A model generated the notes under the pieces. It did not search any database, was not told the origin of the DNA, and saw only the letters and a program-made list of their open reading frames with translations. Source: Spirogloea muscicola (lineage: Eukaryota; Streptophyta; Zygnematophyceae; Spirogloeales; Spirogloeaceae). Taken from it: a stretch of 64,000 nt of DNA. Below are positions 1-10,804 of this stretch, in pieces (positions within the stretch are counted from its first letter, which is position 1; every line of letters starts with the position of its first letter). Made by a program: the position numbers and the translations under genes. Where the stretch lies: assembly GCA_009602725.1 (NCBI GenBank), contig WELB01000109.1, positions 128,026 to 192,025 on the forward strand, given 5' to 3'.

Positions 1-856
1 GAACGCTAACGCGTGGTAACGGCACGCGGCCCCGGTATCGTTGGCGTGCGACACGTGGGCGACGCGCGGCAAGTGAGACGCGGCTCACCGCGGCTCACCG
101 GAGCAGTCGCCGCAGGGCCGCCCGGGCCCCCGGGCCATGGCCGCCGCCGCCCTCACGACCGTTTCCGCAGGGCGGCACCGCGCAGGGCGGTACCTCGACG
201 TGCCCGTCGGCGACATGTCCGCCGAACCGGTGAGCGCCATCTCATGGCCGCCGGACTCGTAGTGACATACCTGTGACGCGTGCAGCGCTGTGACGCGCCT
301 GGCGGCGCCGCGCAGGGCGGCACCGCGCAGGGCGGCACCGCGCCGCGAAGGGCGGCGTCGCCGCCCTCACGACCCGTTTCCCCCCGTAGGGCCCGCCTTC
401 TCGAGGTGGGCCTTGAGGCGAGCCTCCCAGAGACCCTTGGGGAGGGGTGGCACTTGAAGCACTATAAGTAGGGCTGAGACCAGCCTCCGGGCACCCGGCT
501 CTGGTTAGCGAAGCCCACGCCAGAGAGAGGCGCGCAGCCCTGCTGCCGCCTGCTGCCGCTGCTCGTCCGCGCAGCCCTGCTGCTGCCTGCTGCTGCAGCC
601 CGACGCCGCAACCTGTCCCTGCGGATCTTCATCGGCTCTTCTGAAGGTAGACTGTGGCTGCTCCCTTTGGGGACAGTTGCTGGCCCGTACCGAGAGGTGA
701 GTCGCCGCCTGTCGACGGCGCCTCAGGGCAAGGTAGTCCGCTGCGTGTGCATGTGGTGCTTCTCTGTGCTGGGGGTTTCGTCTCTAAACCCCAGAGACAG
801 AAACCAATCAGGACGTCCTGCCCCTTAACTACTTGTGACGGGCTTAGAATGCTTCA
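1..856 (+). repeat. LTR-2 family LTR, 5' end outside window
   Basis: Its second half matches the complete LTR-2 copies at 1736-2662 and 36189-37043: gag-less U3, the TATA-like box, the CTGCTGCC-rich R region, the GCCGCC hairpin and the 'CTAAACCCC' hairpin. The end reads ...GAATGCTTCA rather than ...GAATGTCACA, and the same variant end is seen in the LTR-2 fragment at 25489. No internal region or primer binding site follows, so it is a solo or truncated LTR. Confidence 0.75.
463..470 (+). promoter_or_regulatory. TATA box of LTR-2
   Basis: TATAAGTA lies at the same place in the LTR as TATAAATA at 36651-36658, about 15 nt before the conserved GGCTGAG. It is the likely core promoter for Pol II transcription of the element. 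Confidence 0.6.
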
Positions 857-999
857 CCACGGGCAGCCCGCACGTCTGCGGTCTGAGCCCTAATGGCACA
901 CAAGATAGGCGCCACAGCAGCCTGCGGCTACCGGGCCGCAGCATTAATACGTCCAGGGTGGTACACCCACTAAATTGGAGTAGTACCATACTACTAGCT
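857..999. other. Unassigned spacer
   Basis: Lies between the LTR-2 end and the truncated pol remnant. I see no ORF, repeat or RNA gene in it. Confidence 0.4.
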
Positions 1000-2968
1000 C
1001 ACCAAGCTTGACGCCTGCTCAATTGCTGCTGTTTGTGAAAGTACGTCGAATGGCTATTGCCCGTTTCAATCGTAGATTCAGCACCCTGAAGATAGCAACG
1101 CCACACATGGAGGGCGTGCAAAACAGCAAGGAGCTCTTGCTCGCCCCGTAGTTGAGATGCGCCCTGCAGGACTGAGCAGGCGAGTCTCAAACGCTGCGGG
1201 GTGACCCTCCTGCAAGAGAACGGCAAATACCGATCAAAGAGGCGTCACACACATTTGACTACTATGGAGCGCCTTCTCGTGGCAAGGCCCAAAACAGGTG
1301 GGGATACTAGAACCCGTGTTGGTGTTTCTCAAATGCCCGCGCGTCTGGACGTCCACCCAAGGATACGTCCTTACGAGTGAGCTTTGTATGAGGAGATGCC
1401 ATACTTCCGTGTCCTTTGCAAGACTCCTGACAGGAACGAAAATACTGTGCGAGTCCCAAAAGAAACGCAACTGCGGCAGAAGCCGTGGCACTTAGCCAGT
1501 CCTTTACTTCAGTCTCTGCAGAGAGATGCAGAATGACTCGACGATTACTTTTGGGGTTGACGCAAACCCTGTCTTCGCCCACGATACGCCCTACTACTAG
1601 TAACACACACTTAGCAAACAAGTGACTCTCACATCGCGAAAGGCAGACTCGCTGCAGGTTCAAGACGTGATCCTCGGGTGTCATACGAACACCACTATGT
1701 CATCCAAGTATACCAGCACAGCGTCGTACGGTGAGTGTAACGTCCCCGCCGTTACGGGACGCTTTACTCCGAGTTAAGCGCAACCGTGTACCCACTGACG
1801 CGCACGTGCCTGACGCGCGCGACGTGCGAGCGACCCGCGCAAGTGTCGCGCGGTGTGACGCGCCTGCTGACGATGTGACGTGCAGGCGCGGCCCCCTTCA
1901 GCAGAGGTGGCCAATCCTGGACTTCCGGAGAGAAGCTCCTCGGCATATTCTGGTATCTGCCAGCACACCCGTAATAACGTGTATGTGACACGTGTGGCGC
2001 GCCCGTGACGCCGCGCCACACCCATGACGCACTGGCGGCGCCGCAAGCCGGCGCCGCAGGGCGCCGATCGGCGGCGCCGCAGTCAGAGCGCCGAAACTCG
2101 GCGGCGCCGCAGGCTGGCCGCCATTGGCCGCCACTGGCCGCCACTTCCAGCAGGAAGCCGCGTGGCCTGGCCACGTACTAGATTCCCCTTGTCAGGCCCG
2201 CCTCCCCGAGGTGGGCCCTGAGACGAACCTCTCAGAGACCCCTGGGGAGGGTGGCACATGAAGCACTACAAGTAGGGCTGAGACCAGGCTCAGGGTAATG
2301 GGTCCAAGTCAGTGACGCCCACGCGAGAGAGAGGCGCGCAGCCCTGCTGCCGCCTGCTGCCGCAGCTCGTCCACGCAGGCCTGCTGCTGCCTGCTGCTGC
2401 AGCCCAACGCCGCAACCCGTCGCCGCGGATCTTCATCGGCTCTCCTGTAAGTAGACTGTGGCTGCTCCCACTGGGGACAGTTGCTGGCCCGTACCTGACG
2501 AGGTGAGTCGCCGCCTGTTGTCGGCGCCCCAGGGCAAGGTATTCCGCTGCGTAGTACACGTGGTGCTTCTCTGTGCTGGGGGTTGTCTCTAAACCCCAGC
2601 GACCGAAATCAATAAGGACTTACTGACCCCTGACTGTGCTCTTAAGGGTCAGGAATGTCACAGTGAGGGCCAAACAATTCGATTGTCACAGCCTAACACT
2701 TGGCTAAATGTGTCCTAGCGGCGCACCACAAGCCAATTTCGGAACTGCCCCAGGCGTGATACATAGTTGGTGATGATCTCTCACAATTCGAGCAAATCAC
2801 ACTTGCTCCTCGGAGACGATCACACCAATCATCAATGCCAGGGCAAGGGCACCGGTATTTGACAATGAGCTTTTTTAGAGCTCGATGCTGGATGCACATC
2901 CGATGACTATCACAGTGCTTCACGAGGAAGCGGATAGGTGCACGGCGACCGAGAGGGCTCACTATGCC
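1000..2968 (-). pseudogene. Degenerate Ty3/gypsy pol (RT to RNase H), split by a solo LTR
   Basis: Read on the minus strand from 2968 down, this encodes the RT finger region (like APIRFLVKHCDSHRMCI), then the YLDD catalytic box at 1700-1711, the 'TPEDHVL.LQ' region after it, and an RNase H segment (GEQELLAVLHALHVWRCYL) at about 1000-1230. The last segment ends with the conserved HKQQQLSRRQA stretch. Many stops and frameshifts are present. Positions 1736-2667 are a solo LTR and its duplicated target. The 5' side is cut by an LTR-3 at 2969, and the integrase is missing on the left. Known role of the family: copying element RNA to DNA. This copy is dead. Confidence 0.8.
1736..2662 (+). repeat. 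Solo LTR-2 with 5-bp target duplication GTGAG
   Basis: Begins TGTAACGTCCCCGCC and ends GGAATGTCACA, so the termini are TG...CA. The flanks are GTGAG at 1731-1735 and GTGAG at 2663-2667. The TATA position holds TACAAGTA, a weakened box. It sits inside the minus-strand RT of an older element and is a clean solo LTR left by LTR-LTR recombination. Confidence 0.9.
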
Positions 2969-3312
2969 TGTAACGTCCCCCCTGTTTGGGAGAACCAAAC
3001 GGTATCGGTAAGCGGCTTCACGCGCGGCTTCACGCGCGCCACAAGCCAGTCACACGCTTCACGCGCCAGTCACGCGCGGCACGCGCCAGTCACGCGCGGC
3101 ACGCGACAGTCCCCAGGACTCGTATACCAATCATTAGGCTCGCGCCACGCGAGCCCGCACCTTGCGCGTCACAGCCAGTCTATCCCCATTGTGCGGGTCC
3201 GCTCCTCTGGAGGCCGGACCTTCGGGCTACCCCCAGGGGGAGGGGTGGCAGGTGGAGTGCTATGAGTAGTAAGCCGAGGCCAGATTCCTCAGTCGGACCA
3301 GTGACGCGGAAG
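2969..3312 (+). repeat. Partial LTR-3, 3' truncated
   Basis: Starts TGTAACGTCCCCCCTGTTTG and carries the family's CACGCG/CACGCGCCAGT repeats and the GGGGAGGGGTGGCAGGTGGA block. Similarity to the copy at 17796-18426 stops near 3312, before the R region. It interrupts the minus-strand RT remnant on its left. Confidence 0.75.
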
Positions 3313-3640
3313 GTGTGGACTTTGTCGTGAGATCGGCACAGTGTGATCCCTGGGCATGGGCGAACCCTGTTGTAGTACTCACATTGTCGTATCTCTTGTG
3401 TTGGCGGCTGGTGCGCCCTCACCCTGGTGTGTGCATTGGCACACTCCATGATGTACTGGAGAAAGTATAGTGCTTGTGCACTGTAGTGAGATGAGCAATG
3501 TGGCTGGCCGCCATCCTCATTGACCTAGAGGCGTGTGTGGCCCTGGTCAGTAGCACCTCGGCAGGATCTTCTTCCAGTGCAAGTCCATGGCTCTCCATAA
3601 TTGTTGATGATGTTATCACGGCTACGGGCTAAATGGTTGT
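3313..3640. repeat. Ancient repeat shared with 18640-18990 (inverted)
   Basis: This stretch matches the reverse complement of about 18640-18990: TGTTGGCGGCTGGTG, then CCTCACCCTG, then GCCATCCTCATTGACCT, then a shared AGTAGCACTTCGG-like block. In the shared frame both encode SAILIDLNALVA-like text, suggesting an old coding sequence, perhaps the gag N-terminus of an element. I do not recognise the protein. Confidence 0.45.
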
Positions 3641-4149
3641 GCTGAGGTAGGGTTGGCGAATATTGTCAATAACCCCTGCAGCACCCGCTGTCTGGAATTC
3701 GCCTGTATACCCCTTGCGGTTCCTACGTATCAAGCCACGTGTGTCGGGAATGGACAAGACCATGTGTGTCCTATGTCCCGCTCGAGTTATCTGTATGTAA
3801 AGCCCGTCTACTGAGTGGTGAAGATTGCGCCATTGACCCAGCTATGTGCCTGAGTATCTCTGTAATCTTGAGTAAGCTGCCGGCACGTCATGCCTTCAGC
3901 TGGCTAGTGCATTTTGGGTTCTCTGGGTGAATGCTCGTCTCCACCTTTGGTCGTCAAAGGGTTGACTTGCATGGGACTGCTTTGACCAGCATCCTGGCAA
4001 GCTGAGCCGAAAGGCTGTATACTTGAAGACGTACTCTCACATGAAGCCAGCTTTGGCTGTGTATCTCATTGTGATGATGCGCACAGAGTCTCCCGCTGAT
4101 TCTGCTGTAAGTGTTGTATTCTGACATGGTGTGACTCTTGACAATTGTC
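3641..4149. other. No recognisable feature
   Basis: Between the ancient repeat and the first clear pol similarity. It may hold decayed protease-RT linker, but I cannot support it. Confidence 0.3.
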
Positions 4150-5266
4150 GTGCGGTGCACCCATCCTCTTCGTTGTAAGAAGGCTGGAGTCTTCGATGTG
4201 CATCGACTATGAGCTCTGATTAAGCTCAATGTCAAGATAGCATACCTTTTGCAAAGCATTGATGATCTGTGAAATTGTCTTGCGTAAACTATGTGTATAG
4301 CTCCCTCGCTCTGCAAAGTGGTAATGACCATTTTCGTCTCACACCTGAGGAGGTTCCGTGGTCGGCTTGTCGTAGGCCGCTCGGCTACTTCTGATGCAAG
4401 ATGCTCCGTTTTGGTTTCACCAGAAGTACTTCCACGTGTCAGATTGCGATGATGGAAGTCTTTGAACTCCTTCTTTACATCTGTGCTGGTTTACTTGTAT
4501 GGCAAACTGGTCTTAAGTTAAACGCCTGAGGATCACGTACTGCACCTGCAGAATGTACTGCAATTGCTGCGTGCTAATCAACCGTATGCCAAATATGTCC
4601 CTAACCATCCGGAACATACATAGGGCATGTTCTGAAACAAAGACGGGGTTCGCGTTAACTCCCACCAAGTAGTAGAAGACTGTAGTAGTCAATTTGCCCA
4701 GGAATGTGCCACAATGCGTTCCTTCTTGGAATCTGCAAACGACTTCCGTAAGTTCCTGCAAGGATACGGAAGTATGGCATCTCCTCTTATGAAGCTCACT
4801 CGTAAGGACGTCGGCTGGGTGTGGACGTCCGAATGCCAGAGGGCATTGGAATATATCAAACGGATCCTGGTGAATCCACCCGTTTGGCCTTGCCTCGAGA
4901 AGGCGTGCCATTGGAAGAAGTCTGTGACGCTTCTTGATCGGCACTTGTGCCGTTCTGTTGCGAAAGGGGTCACCCCGTAGCATTTGGAGGTAGCCTGCTT
5001 TGTCCTGCAGAGCGTGATTTCGATGCGGGGGAGCAAGAGCTCCTTGCTGTTGTGCACACTTTTACGTGTGTGGAGATACAATCTTGTGGTGTTGAATCTA
5101 TGGTCGTAACGGCTCATTGTCCGTTTACCTACTTTCACACACAACAGCAATGGAGCAGGCGTCAAGCACAGTGGGCTTAAGTGCCACATTCCGTTCGAGC
5201 GGGTGTACCGACCTGGAAGTATCAATGTTACGGATCCAGCGAGCCGCAACACTGTAGGGGTTGCTT
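4150..5266 (+). pseudogene. Degenerate Ty3/gypsy pol (RT-RNase H)
   Basis: Plus-strand remnant beginning with the RT motif GAPILFVV and a decayed CIDYEL. It continues through LRFGFTRSTSTCQIAMM (normally LRFGLTNAPATFQAVM), a lost YLDD box, the 'TPEDHVLHLQ' block at about 4520, and a GYGSMASPLMKLTRKDVGW segment (4770-4830). An RNase H segment follows to about 5230. Several frameshifts are present. It is closely related to the remnants at 23928-24865 and 34405-36188. It is cut at 5266 by an LTR-1. Confidence 0.8.
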
Positions 5267-5347
5267 TGTAATGAATCAGCCGTCTGTTTGGACCACATGG
5301 CTCTGTTGGCATTACATGACCGGCCATTTGGGACAAGTGGCCCGCCA
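5267..5347 (+). repeat. LTR-1 fragment (first ~80 bp)
   Basis: Begins TGTAATGAATCAGCCGTCTG and follows the LTR-1 consensus to AAGTGGCCCGCCATG, where an inverted LTR-1 starts. The rest of this LTR is not next to it. Confidence 0.7.
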
Positions 5348-5892
5348 TGTAAGGAGCCTCGCCCCTACACATGCAGTCAGGGTGAGCAGTCCTTGTTGAG
5401 TTCGGCTGTAGGGGATTTAGGAGCCAATCCACTACACGGTAAAGCACTAGCGCATCGGCGCAGCGGAACACAGGCCCCGTGGCGCCGCCGTCCGGCGGCG
5501 ACTCCACCTCCTGGGCGCAGGCCGGCGCAGCAGGCCCCGCAGCAGAGTGCGGCGGCGGCTGCGGCGGCGAGCAGCGGCAAGGCTGCTCGTGGACTTCACC
5601 GGTTCGAAGTGCTTGTCGAGCCTCAGCCCCAAGGCTCCTCATGCTTCCCAGTGCCACGCCCCCTCCAGGGGTGTGAGCGGCTCGCCCCAAGGCCCGCCTT
5701 GCGGCAGGACAAAGATCCTCCCTTGGACGGGTGGATCCTGCCGAGGGTATTTTAGGACGGGCGGGGCCCGCCTCTGGGCGGGGCACCTGCCCAGCAAGCC
5801 AACCCGCCACCTGGCGGCCCACTTGTCCCAAATGTCCGGTCATGTAATGCAAACAGAGCCATGTGGCTTGACCAGACGGCTGGTTCATTCCA
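5348..5892 (-). repeat. 3' LTR-1 of minus-strand element M1
   Basis: On the minus strand it starts TGGAATGAACCAGCC at 5892 and ends GCGAGGCTCCTTACA at 5348. A polypurine tract (CAGAGTGGGGAGGAAA read on the minus strand) lies immediately upstream at 5893-5908, which identifies it as the 3' LTR of an element extending to the right. Confidence 0.8.
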
Positions 5893-6526
5893 TTTCCTCC
5901 CCACTCTGGTGTTCACGTCCTCGGGAATAACGAGAGAACAGCCGACAGGGATTAAGATGCCCGACGGCTGCTGCCTCTACCAAGCCTAGAAGAACTACCA
6001 ACCTTGGCCAGGTAATCCCTGAGAGCATCTGGACTATTTGTCATATTGGCCGCAGGCTCCCACGTGTTGTGCTCAGCCCATACCCAAGCCACTCACCAGA
6101 TGCTCAAAGATCTTACGCCCTCGAGGCTTGTCCCTGTGAGACAAGACCTCTTACACCTCAAACTCAAGATCATCCTCGATGACTAGTGGAGGTGGGGGCG
6201 GTTGGACACGACCATCCGAAAGGAAGGCCCTCAGCTGAGACACATGGAAGACGTTATGGACCTTCCAATGCACCGGTGTCTCCAGCTCGTAGGACACCTT
6301 GCCCACAAGGCGTACTACTGCAAATGGTCCAACCCACTTGGGCAGCAACTTGCGTGTACCACAGCCCGCAAGACGAGCAGCTTCGTGCTTAGCAGCACTT
6401 GCGCACCAACATCGAAGGACACGTTCGTCCGATGTTTGTCAGCATAAGCCTTCTGGCGACTCCTGGCATTTCCAAGAAATGCCGAGCTCGTCTCTGAGCC
6501 TTCAAGAGGGTCCCAGTAAAGGCTAC
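5893..6526 (-). pseudogene. M1 integrase C-terminus, GPF motif and chromodomain remnant
   Basis: The minus strand encodes QKAYADKHRTNVSFDVGAQV, then LPKWVGPFAVVRLVG (the GPY/F module of chromovirus integrases), then VHNVFHVSQLRAFLSDGRV. A decayed chromodomain follows at about 6020-6160 (HRDKPRGRK, then frameshifted). The 5' part is lost because a Ty1/copia LTR begins at 6527. In chromoviruses the chromodomain directs integration by binding modified histone tails; this one is not functional. Confidence 0.8.
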
Positions 6527-6790
6527 TGAGATCGCAAAGATCTCTAGACGCGCAGACGCGCCTGGCACAGGGACTGAATACCCCTCTATAAGCAGGGCAC
6601 TTGCCCACCCTCAGCTCAGTCGAGCGGGGTCCCTTTCCCCCATCCAGGCTCGGTCTCCCTTGCCCTCTGCTGCTCCCCGCGCCGCTCCCAGCTGCTTCCC
6701 AGACGCTGTCATTTAGCCCTCGTTTAAGCGACCCCCTCGACGCTTCCGCAGTTAGCAGTGATGGAGACTGCTAACCCCTCTAAAACTACA
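6527..6790 (+). repeat. Ty1/copia-type LTR (about 264 bp)
   Basis: Starts TGAGATCGCAAAGATCTC and ends TAAAACTACA directly before a primer binding site (GGTATCAGAG). A TATAAG box is at 6587-6592. The sequence is unlike the gypsy LTRs around it. It interrupts the M1 integrase. Confidence 0.65.
6587..6592 (+). promoter_or_regulatory. TATA box of the copia LTR
   Basis: CTCTATAAGCAG in the middle of the 264-bp LTR, about 200 nt before the primer binding site. Confidence 0.5.
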
Positions 6791-8039
6791 AGGTATCAGA
6801 GGGGGTAGCGAGGCGTTCGTCCGGCACGCAGTCTTCGACGGATACGACTTCTCAATCTGGAGGTTCGGGTTGGAGTACCACCTTGAGTCCCTTCGATCCC
6901 GGGAGGTGGTGAGTTAGCCTGCAAAGGCTGACCAGCAAGGCAAGGCCGCAGTTCCTCCGGCAGCGCCTCTCGACCACGACGAGGAGGCGGCTGCATCGAC
7001 TGCACCAGCAGCATCGGCTGTTGAAGGGGCTTCCAGGACTGCCACCAGGATGGCGGCAGCTGCGGTCAAGAAGGCGGCAGAGGAAGCGGCATTGCCAGCA
7101 TGGAGGAGACTCAACAAGGAGGGGACGCATTCTATGCTCCTCTCAATGCGGCAGGAATGGCGGCCGCATGTGTTGAGCACAGCACAGAAGCAGCAGAAGC
7201 ACGACAACCAGAACAGCTTTAGCAGGGCTCACATGGCGGCGTCATCGGTCAACAGGGTCGATCATAGGCTGCAGCAGCTATCAAGGAGGCCCAAGAAGGA
7301 CCAGCGTGCCGACATCTGCAGCGGGCGCAAGAAGAGAGGCCATGGGGTCCCCGTGCTCAACCATTACTAGGTGCAGCAGCAGCAGCACAGGAGCAGCAGG
7401 CCGCGTTAGCTGATCAGACACGCCAGCTGGGAGGCAGCCGCGCTCAACCGCAGGCAGCAGCACAGGAGCAGCAGGCCGCGTTAGCTGAGCAGACACGCCA
7501 GCTGGGAGGCAGCCGCGCTCAACAACAGGCAGCAGTGCCAGGGCAGCACACCAGCTGAGGAGCAGCCAGAGCCGCAGAGCCAGGGCAGCACACCAGCTGA
7601 GGAGCAGCCAGAGCAGCAGAGCCAGGGCAGCGCGCAAACAGCAGAAGCAGGTGGAGAGCAGCAGGCCGTGTTAGCTGAGTTCCAGGGGAAGCCAGCAGTG
7701 AGGCAGCCACGCTCAACCAGAGGCAGCAGGAGCAGCAGGCCGCGTCAGCCGAGAGGCAGCCGCGCTCAACCTGGAGCAGCAGGCCGCTTTAGCTGAGAGG
7801 CAGCCGCGCTCAACCGAAGGACTGGTCCAGGGCATCGACTTCGACGACTGGAAGGAAGAGAAGCTAGGCATCTGCATGGGGTGCCAGCTGGGGAAGCAGC
7901 ACAAGAAGCCCTTTCCCACTCGACAACCGTGACAACGCTTGCCACCGCAGCTCGTGCACATGGACCTGGTGGGGCCACTTCCAACAAGCATCGGAGGGGC
8001 CAGCTACTTCCTCACCATCGTCAGCAACTACACTCACAA
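6791..8039 (+). pseudogene. Ty1/copia internal fragment: PBS, Gln/Ala-rich gag-like repeats, integrase start
   Basis: The primer binding site AGGTATCAGAGG starts at 6791. From about 7375 one frame is rich in Ala and Gln, with a 25-residue unit (QEQQAALAEQTRQLGG...) repeated every 75 bp. From 7821 the reading is LVQGIDFDDWKEEKLGICMG followed by CQLGKQHKKPF. This is the GAG-pre-integrase zinc motif (CX2C...GKQHK.PF) of Ty1/copia polyproteins. After an in-frame TGA comes HMDLVGPLPTSIGGASYF, the start of the integrase core with its first Asp. The fragment ends at 8039 where an inverted LTR-1 begins, so RT, RNase H and the 3' LTR are missing. Most of gag and protease between PBS and integrase is also absent or rearranged. 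Confidence 0.75.
7386..7830 (+). repeat. 75-bp tandem repeats in copia gag-like region
   Basis: CACAGGAGCAGCAGGCC recurs at 7386 and 7461, and shorter variants of the unit (GCTGAGAGGCAGCCGCGCTC, CACACCAGCTGAGGAGCAGC) continue to about 7830. The 75-bp period keeps the frame and encodes a Gln/Ala-rich, probably helical, 25-residue unit. Confidence 0.7.
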
Positions 8040-8608
8040 TGTAGTGAACTCGCCCTACACACGCAGTTAGGGTGAGTCGTCCTTGTTGAGTTCGGCTGTG
8101 GGGGGTTTAGGGACCAACCCACTACACGGCAAAGCACTAGAGCATAGGGCAGCGGAAAACAGGCCCTGTGGCGCCGCCGTCCGTCGGCGACTCCACCTCC
8201 TGGGCGTGAGCCAGCAACTGGCCCTTTACGGGCACAGCCACGGACTCCCCGCAGCGAGCCCCGCAGCAGACTGCGGCGGCGGCTGCGGCGGCGAGCAGCG
8301 GCAAGGCTGCTCCTGGGCTTCACCGGTCCGAACTCCTTGTCGAGCCTCAGCCCCAAGGCTCCTCGTGCTTCCCCGTGCCAACCCCCTTCCAGAGGTGTGA
8401 GCGGGTCGCCCCAAGGCCCGCCTTGCGGCAGGCCAAAGGTCTTCCCTTGAACGGGTGGATCCTACCGAGGGTATTTTAGCACGGGCGGGGCCCGCCGCCG
8501 GGCGGGGCACCTGCCCGGCAAGCCACCTGGCGGGCCACTTGTCCCAAATGGCCGGTCATGTAATGCCAACAGAGCCATGTTGCTCAAGCAAACGGCTGAT
8601 TCATTACA
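8040..8608 (-). repeat. 3' LTR-1 of minus-strand element M2
   Basis: Minus strand: starts TGTAATGAATCAGCCG at 8608 and ends GGGCGAGTTCACTACA at 8040. A polypurine tract (CAGAGTGGGGAGG on the minus strand) precedes it. It cuts the copia fragment on its left. Confidence 0.85.
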
Positions 8609-9820
8609 TACCTCCCCACTCTGGTGTTCACGTCCTCGGGAACAACGAGAGAACAGCCGACAGGTTTAACGCCCAGCGGATCGGCCTCGACCAAGAGGGA
8701 TTCACAATTCTTGGCCAAGTGTTCCAGAAGAGCAGGCGGACAATGTGCCAGATTGGCCGCAGGCTCCTACGTGATGCGTTCAGGCCCATACCCGAGCCAC
8801 TTTACCAGACTCATGGGTCTTGGACGAGGTCTTACTGCCACAGCGAAAGCAACCATTCCCCTCCATAGCTGGCTTCTCCAAGCCTCTCATGGGACGGAAC
8901 TCGTTCCGGCCTCCCCACCTGACGTGGAGCGGGGATACTGACCGTGGTTGAGGAAGAATGGAGTCTCCTTTGTGGACGCATGATAGGCATTGTTCACAGC
9001 ATATTCAGCTGGAGCCAGATACTCATCCCAGTCAGTCTGGCTGGAATTGACAACGTGCCTCAACATGTCCTCGAGAACTCGATCCATTCTCTCAGTTTGG
9101 CCATCACTTTGTGGATGAAAGGCTGTGGACATGGCCTGTGCCAATAACCTTGCAGTCTTCCTCCCAAAAGTGACCTGTAAAGCGAGGATCGCGGTCCGAG
9201 ACCAGCCTCTCACGTACGCCATGCAGCTCTCACATTTTCTCCACAAAGCTGCCAGCGAAGTCCTTCGCCGAGACCCGCGTAGTTGTGGGAGCTCGATGCA
9301 CCATCTTACTCAAGCGATCCACAAAGACGACAATGGCATCATAGCCGTTCCGCGTCTTAGGCAATTGTGTGATAAAATCCACACTAATATTAGACCAATT
9401 CCGCTCCGGAATCTGCAAGGGTTGAAGTAACCCGGCAGGCTTGCCAGAGATTGCTCTACTACGCTGGCATGTGGCACAGCTTACCGCAAAGCGCGCACCT
9501 GGGCTGAAAAGCCCTTCCACCAAAAGAGGCGTCGCACAGCCTTTTGGGATTGCTCACTCCCAGATGACCACACTGTAAGGCGTATCATGCAGCTCCTGCA
9601 TTATGTCAGTGCGCAAGGCATTGCAGTCCGGGATTACAATAGCGTCGCCCTGCCACCAGAAGCCTTTGTTATCAGTGAGGGTGCTTACGTGGGCGGTCAC
9701 AGCAAAGCATGGGTCTTTGCCGTACCCTTGGCGGATACGGACGTAGTTCACAGAGAGGTCAGCCGTGGGTAGCCGAGAAGCTGGACGAGTCGGACGCAGT
9801 CCTGCAGCCAGCACTCCAGA
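8609..9820 (-). pseudogene. M2 integrase remnant (HHCC and core) with C-terminal deletion
   Basis: The minus strand from 9820 encodes LRPTRPASRLPTADLS, then GFWWQGDAIVIPDCNALRTD and LQELHDTPYS (HHCC domain). CATCQRSRAISGKPAGLLQP, NISVDFITQLPKTRNGYD (first catalytic Asp) and HPQSDGQTERMDRVLEDML (catalytic Glu) follow. Just after GQYPRSTSGGEAG the sequence jumps to the chromodomain tail, so the GPF module and most of the chromodomain are deleted. RT and RNase H are missing because element A's LTR starts at 9821. Confidence 0.85.
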
Positions 9821-10348
9821 TGTGATGAACCAGCCGTTTGGTTAAGCCACATGGCTCTGTTGGCATTACATGACCGACTATTAGGGTCAAGCGGGCCCGC
9901 CTGGCTTGCCGCGCAAGGGCCCGCCCGGAGGTGGGTCCCGCATTTGAAATACCCCTCGATGATGCACCCGTTCAAGCGGAGGATCTTGGGCCTGCCGCAA
10001 GCGGGCCTTGGGGCGACCCGCTCACACCCTTGTAGGGGGGGTGGCACGGGAAGCACAAGGAGCCTTGGGGGCTGAGGCTCGACAATCAGTTCGAGCCGAG
10101 GAAGCCCAGGAGCAGCCTTGCCGCTGCTCGCCGCCGCAGCCGCCGCCGCACTCTGCTGCGTGGCCTGCTGCACCGGCCTGCGCCCAGGAGGTGGAGTCGC
10201 CGCCGGACGGCGGCGCCACAGGGCCTGCCTTCCGCTGCGCTATGCGCTAGTGCTTCCTTGTGTCGTGGGTTGGCTCCTAAACCCACGACATTCGAACTCA
10301 ATGACGACTGCGCTCTCTAACTGCGTGTTTAGGGCGAGGTTCTCTACA
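9821..10348 (+). repeat. 5' LTR-1 of element A
   Basis: Starts TGTGATGAACCAGCCG and ends GGGCGAGGTTCTCTACA, followed at once by the primer binding site and gag. It contains the usual GCCGCCGGACGGCGGC hairpin. No matching 3' LTR is present downstream. Confidence 0.85.
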
Positions 10349-10350
10349 AC

Positions 10351-10363
10351 TTGATATCAGAGG
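10351..10363 (+). promoter_or_regulatory. Primer binding site of element A
   Basis: TTGATATCAGAGG, three bases after the LTR. It differs by one base from the TTGGTATCAGAGG of elements B and C, which complements the 3' end of initiator-Met tRNA. Confidence 0.7.
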
Positions 10364-10804
10364 CGGTCTTACATCCATCGCGTTTGTGACTTCTTGTGCT
10401 CGCCGCTGATGATGCAAGGATCACCTTGATATGCTGGCCTGACCTTTCTCTGTCAAAGTTGAACTGCTTGCCAGACGTTGGTCCGTGGGACGGCACCGCA
10501 GAAGCGCCGGTTGCGGAGGCATCCTTGCGCCGTGAGCCGGCGACCAACGCCAGATTGCAGACTGATTTTTGGGACCACTTGCTGCGTTCACTCCTCTTGA
10601 GGTGTGGCTTGAGCTTGCAGCCTTTGTGTGGTGAGGTCAGTCGTGTGACCAGCATTGACCGTGTGCATCGGTCTTGGTCACACCTGCGGCTTTCTGCCTG
10701 CCTGCTGATTGAGGTGTGAGGTCGTGCGCTGCCTTGCTTGCTCGCTCATCGGTGCACCAGCTTGCGATGTCCTGTATTGCAGTATGGTGTGTGTGATTTG
10801 CTGA

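Noticed and set aside
4689-5888. Long minus-strand ORF (399 codons) across pol remnant and LTRs
   Set aside because: It crosses three insertion boundaries and has no conserved protein; open by GC bias.
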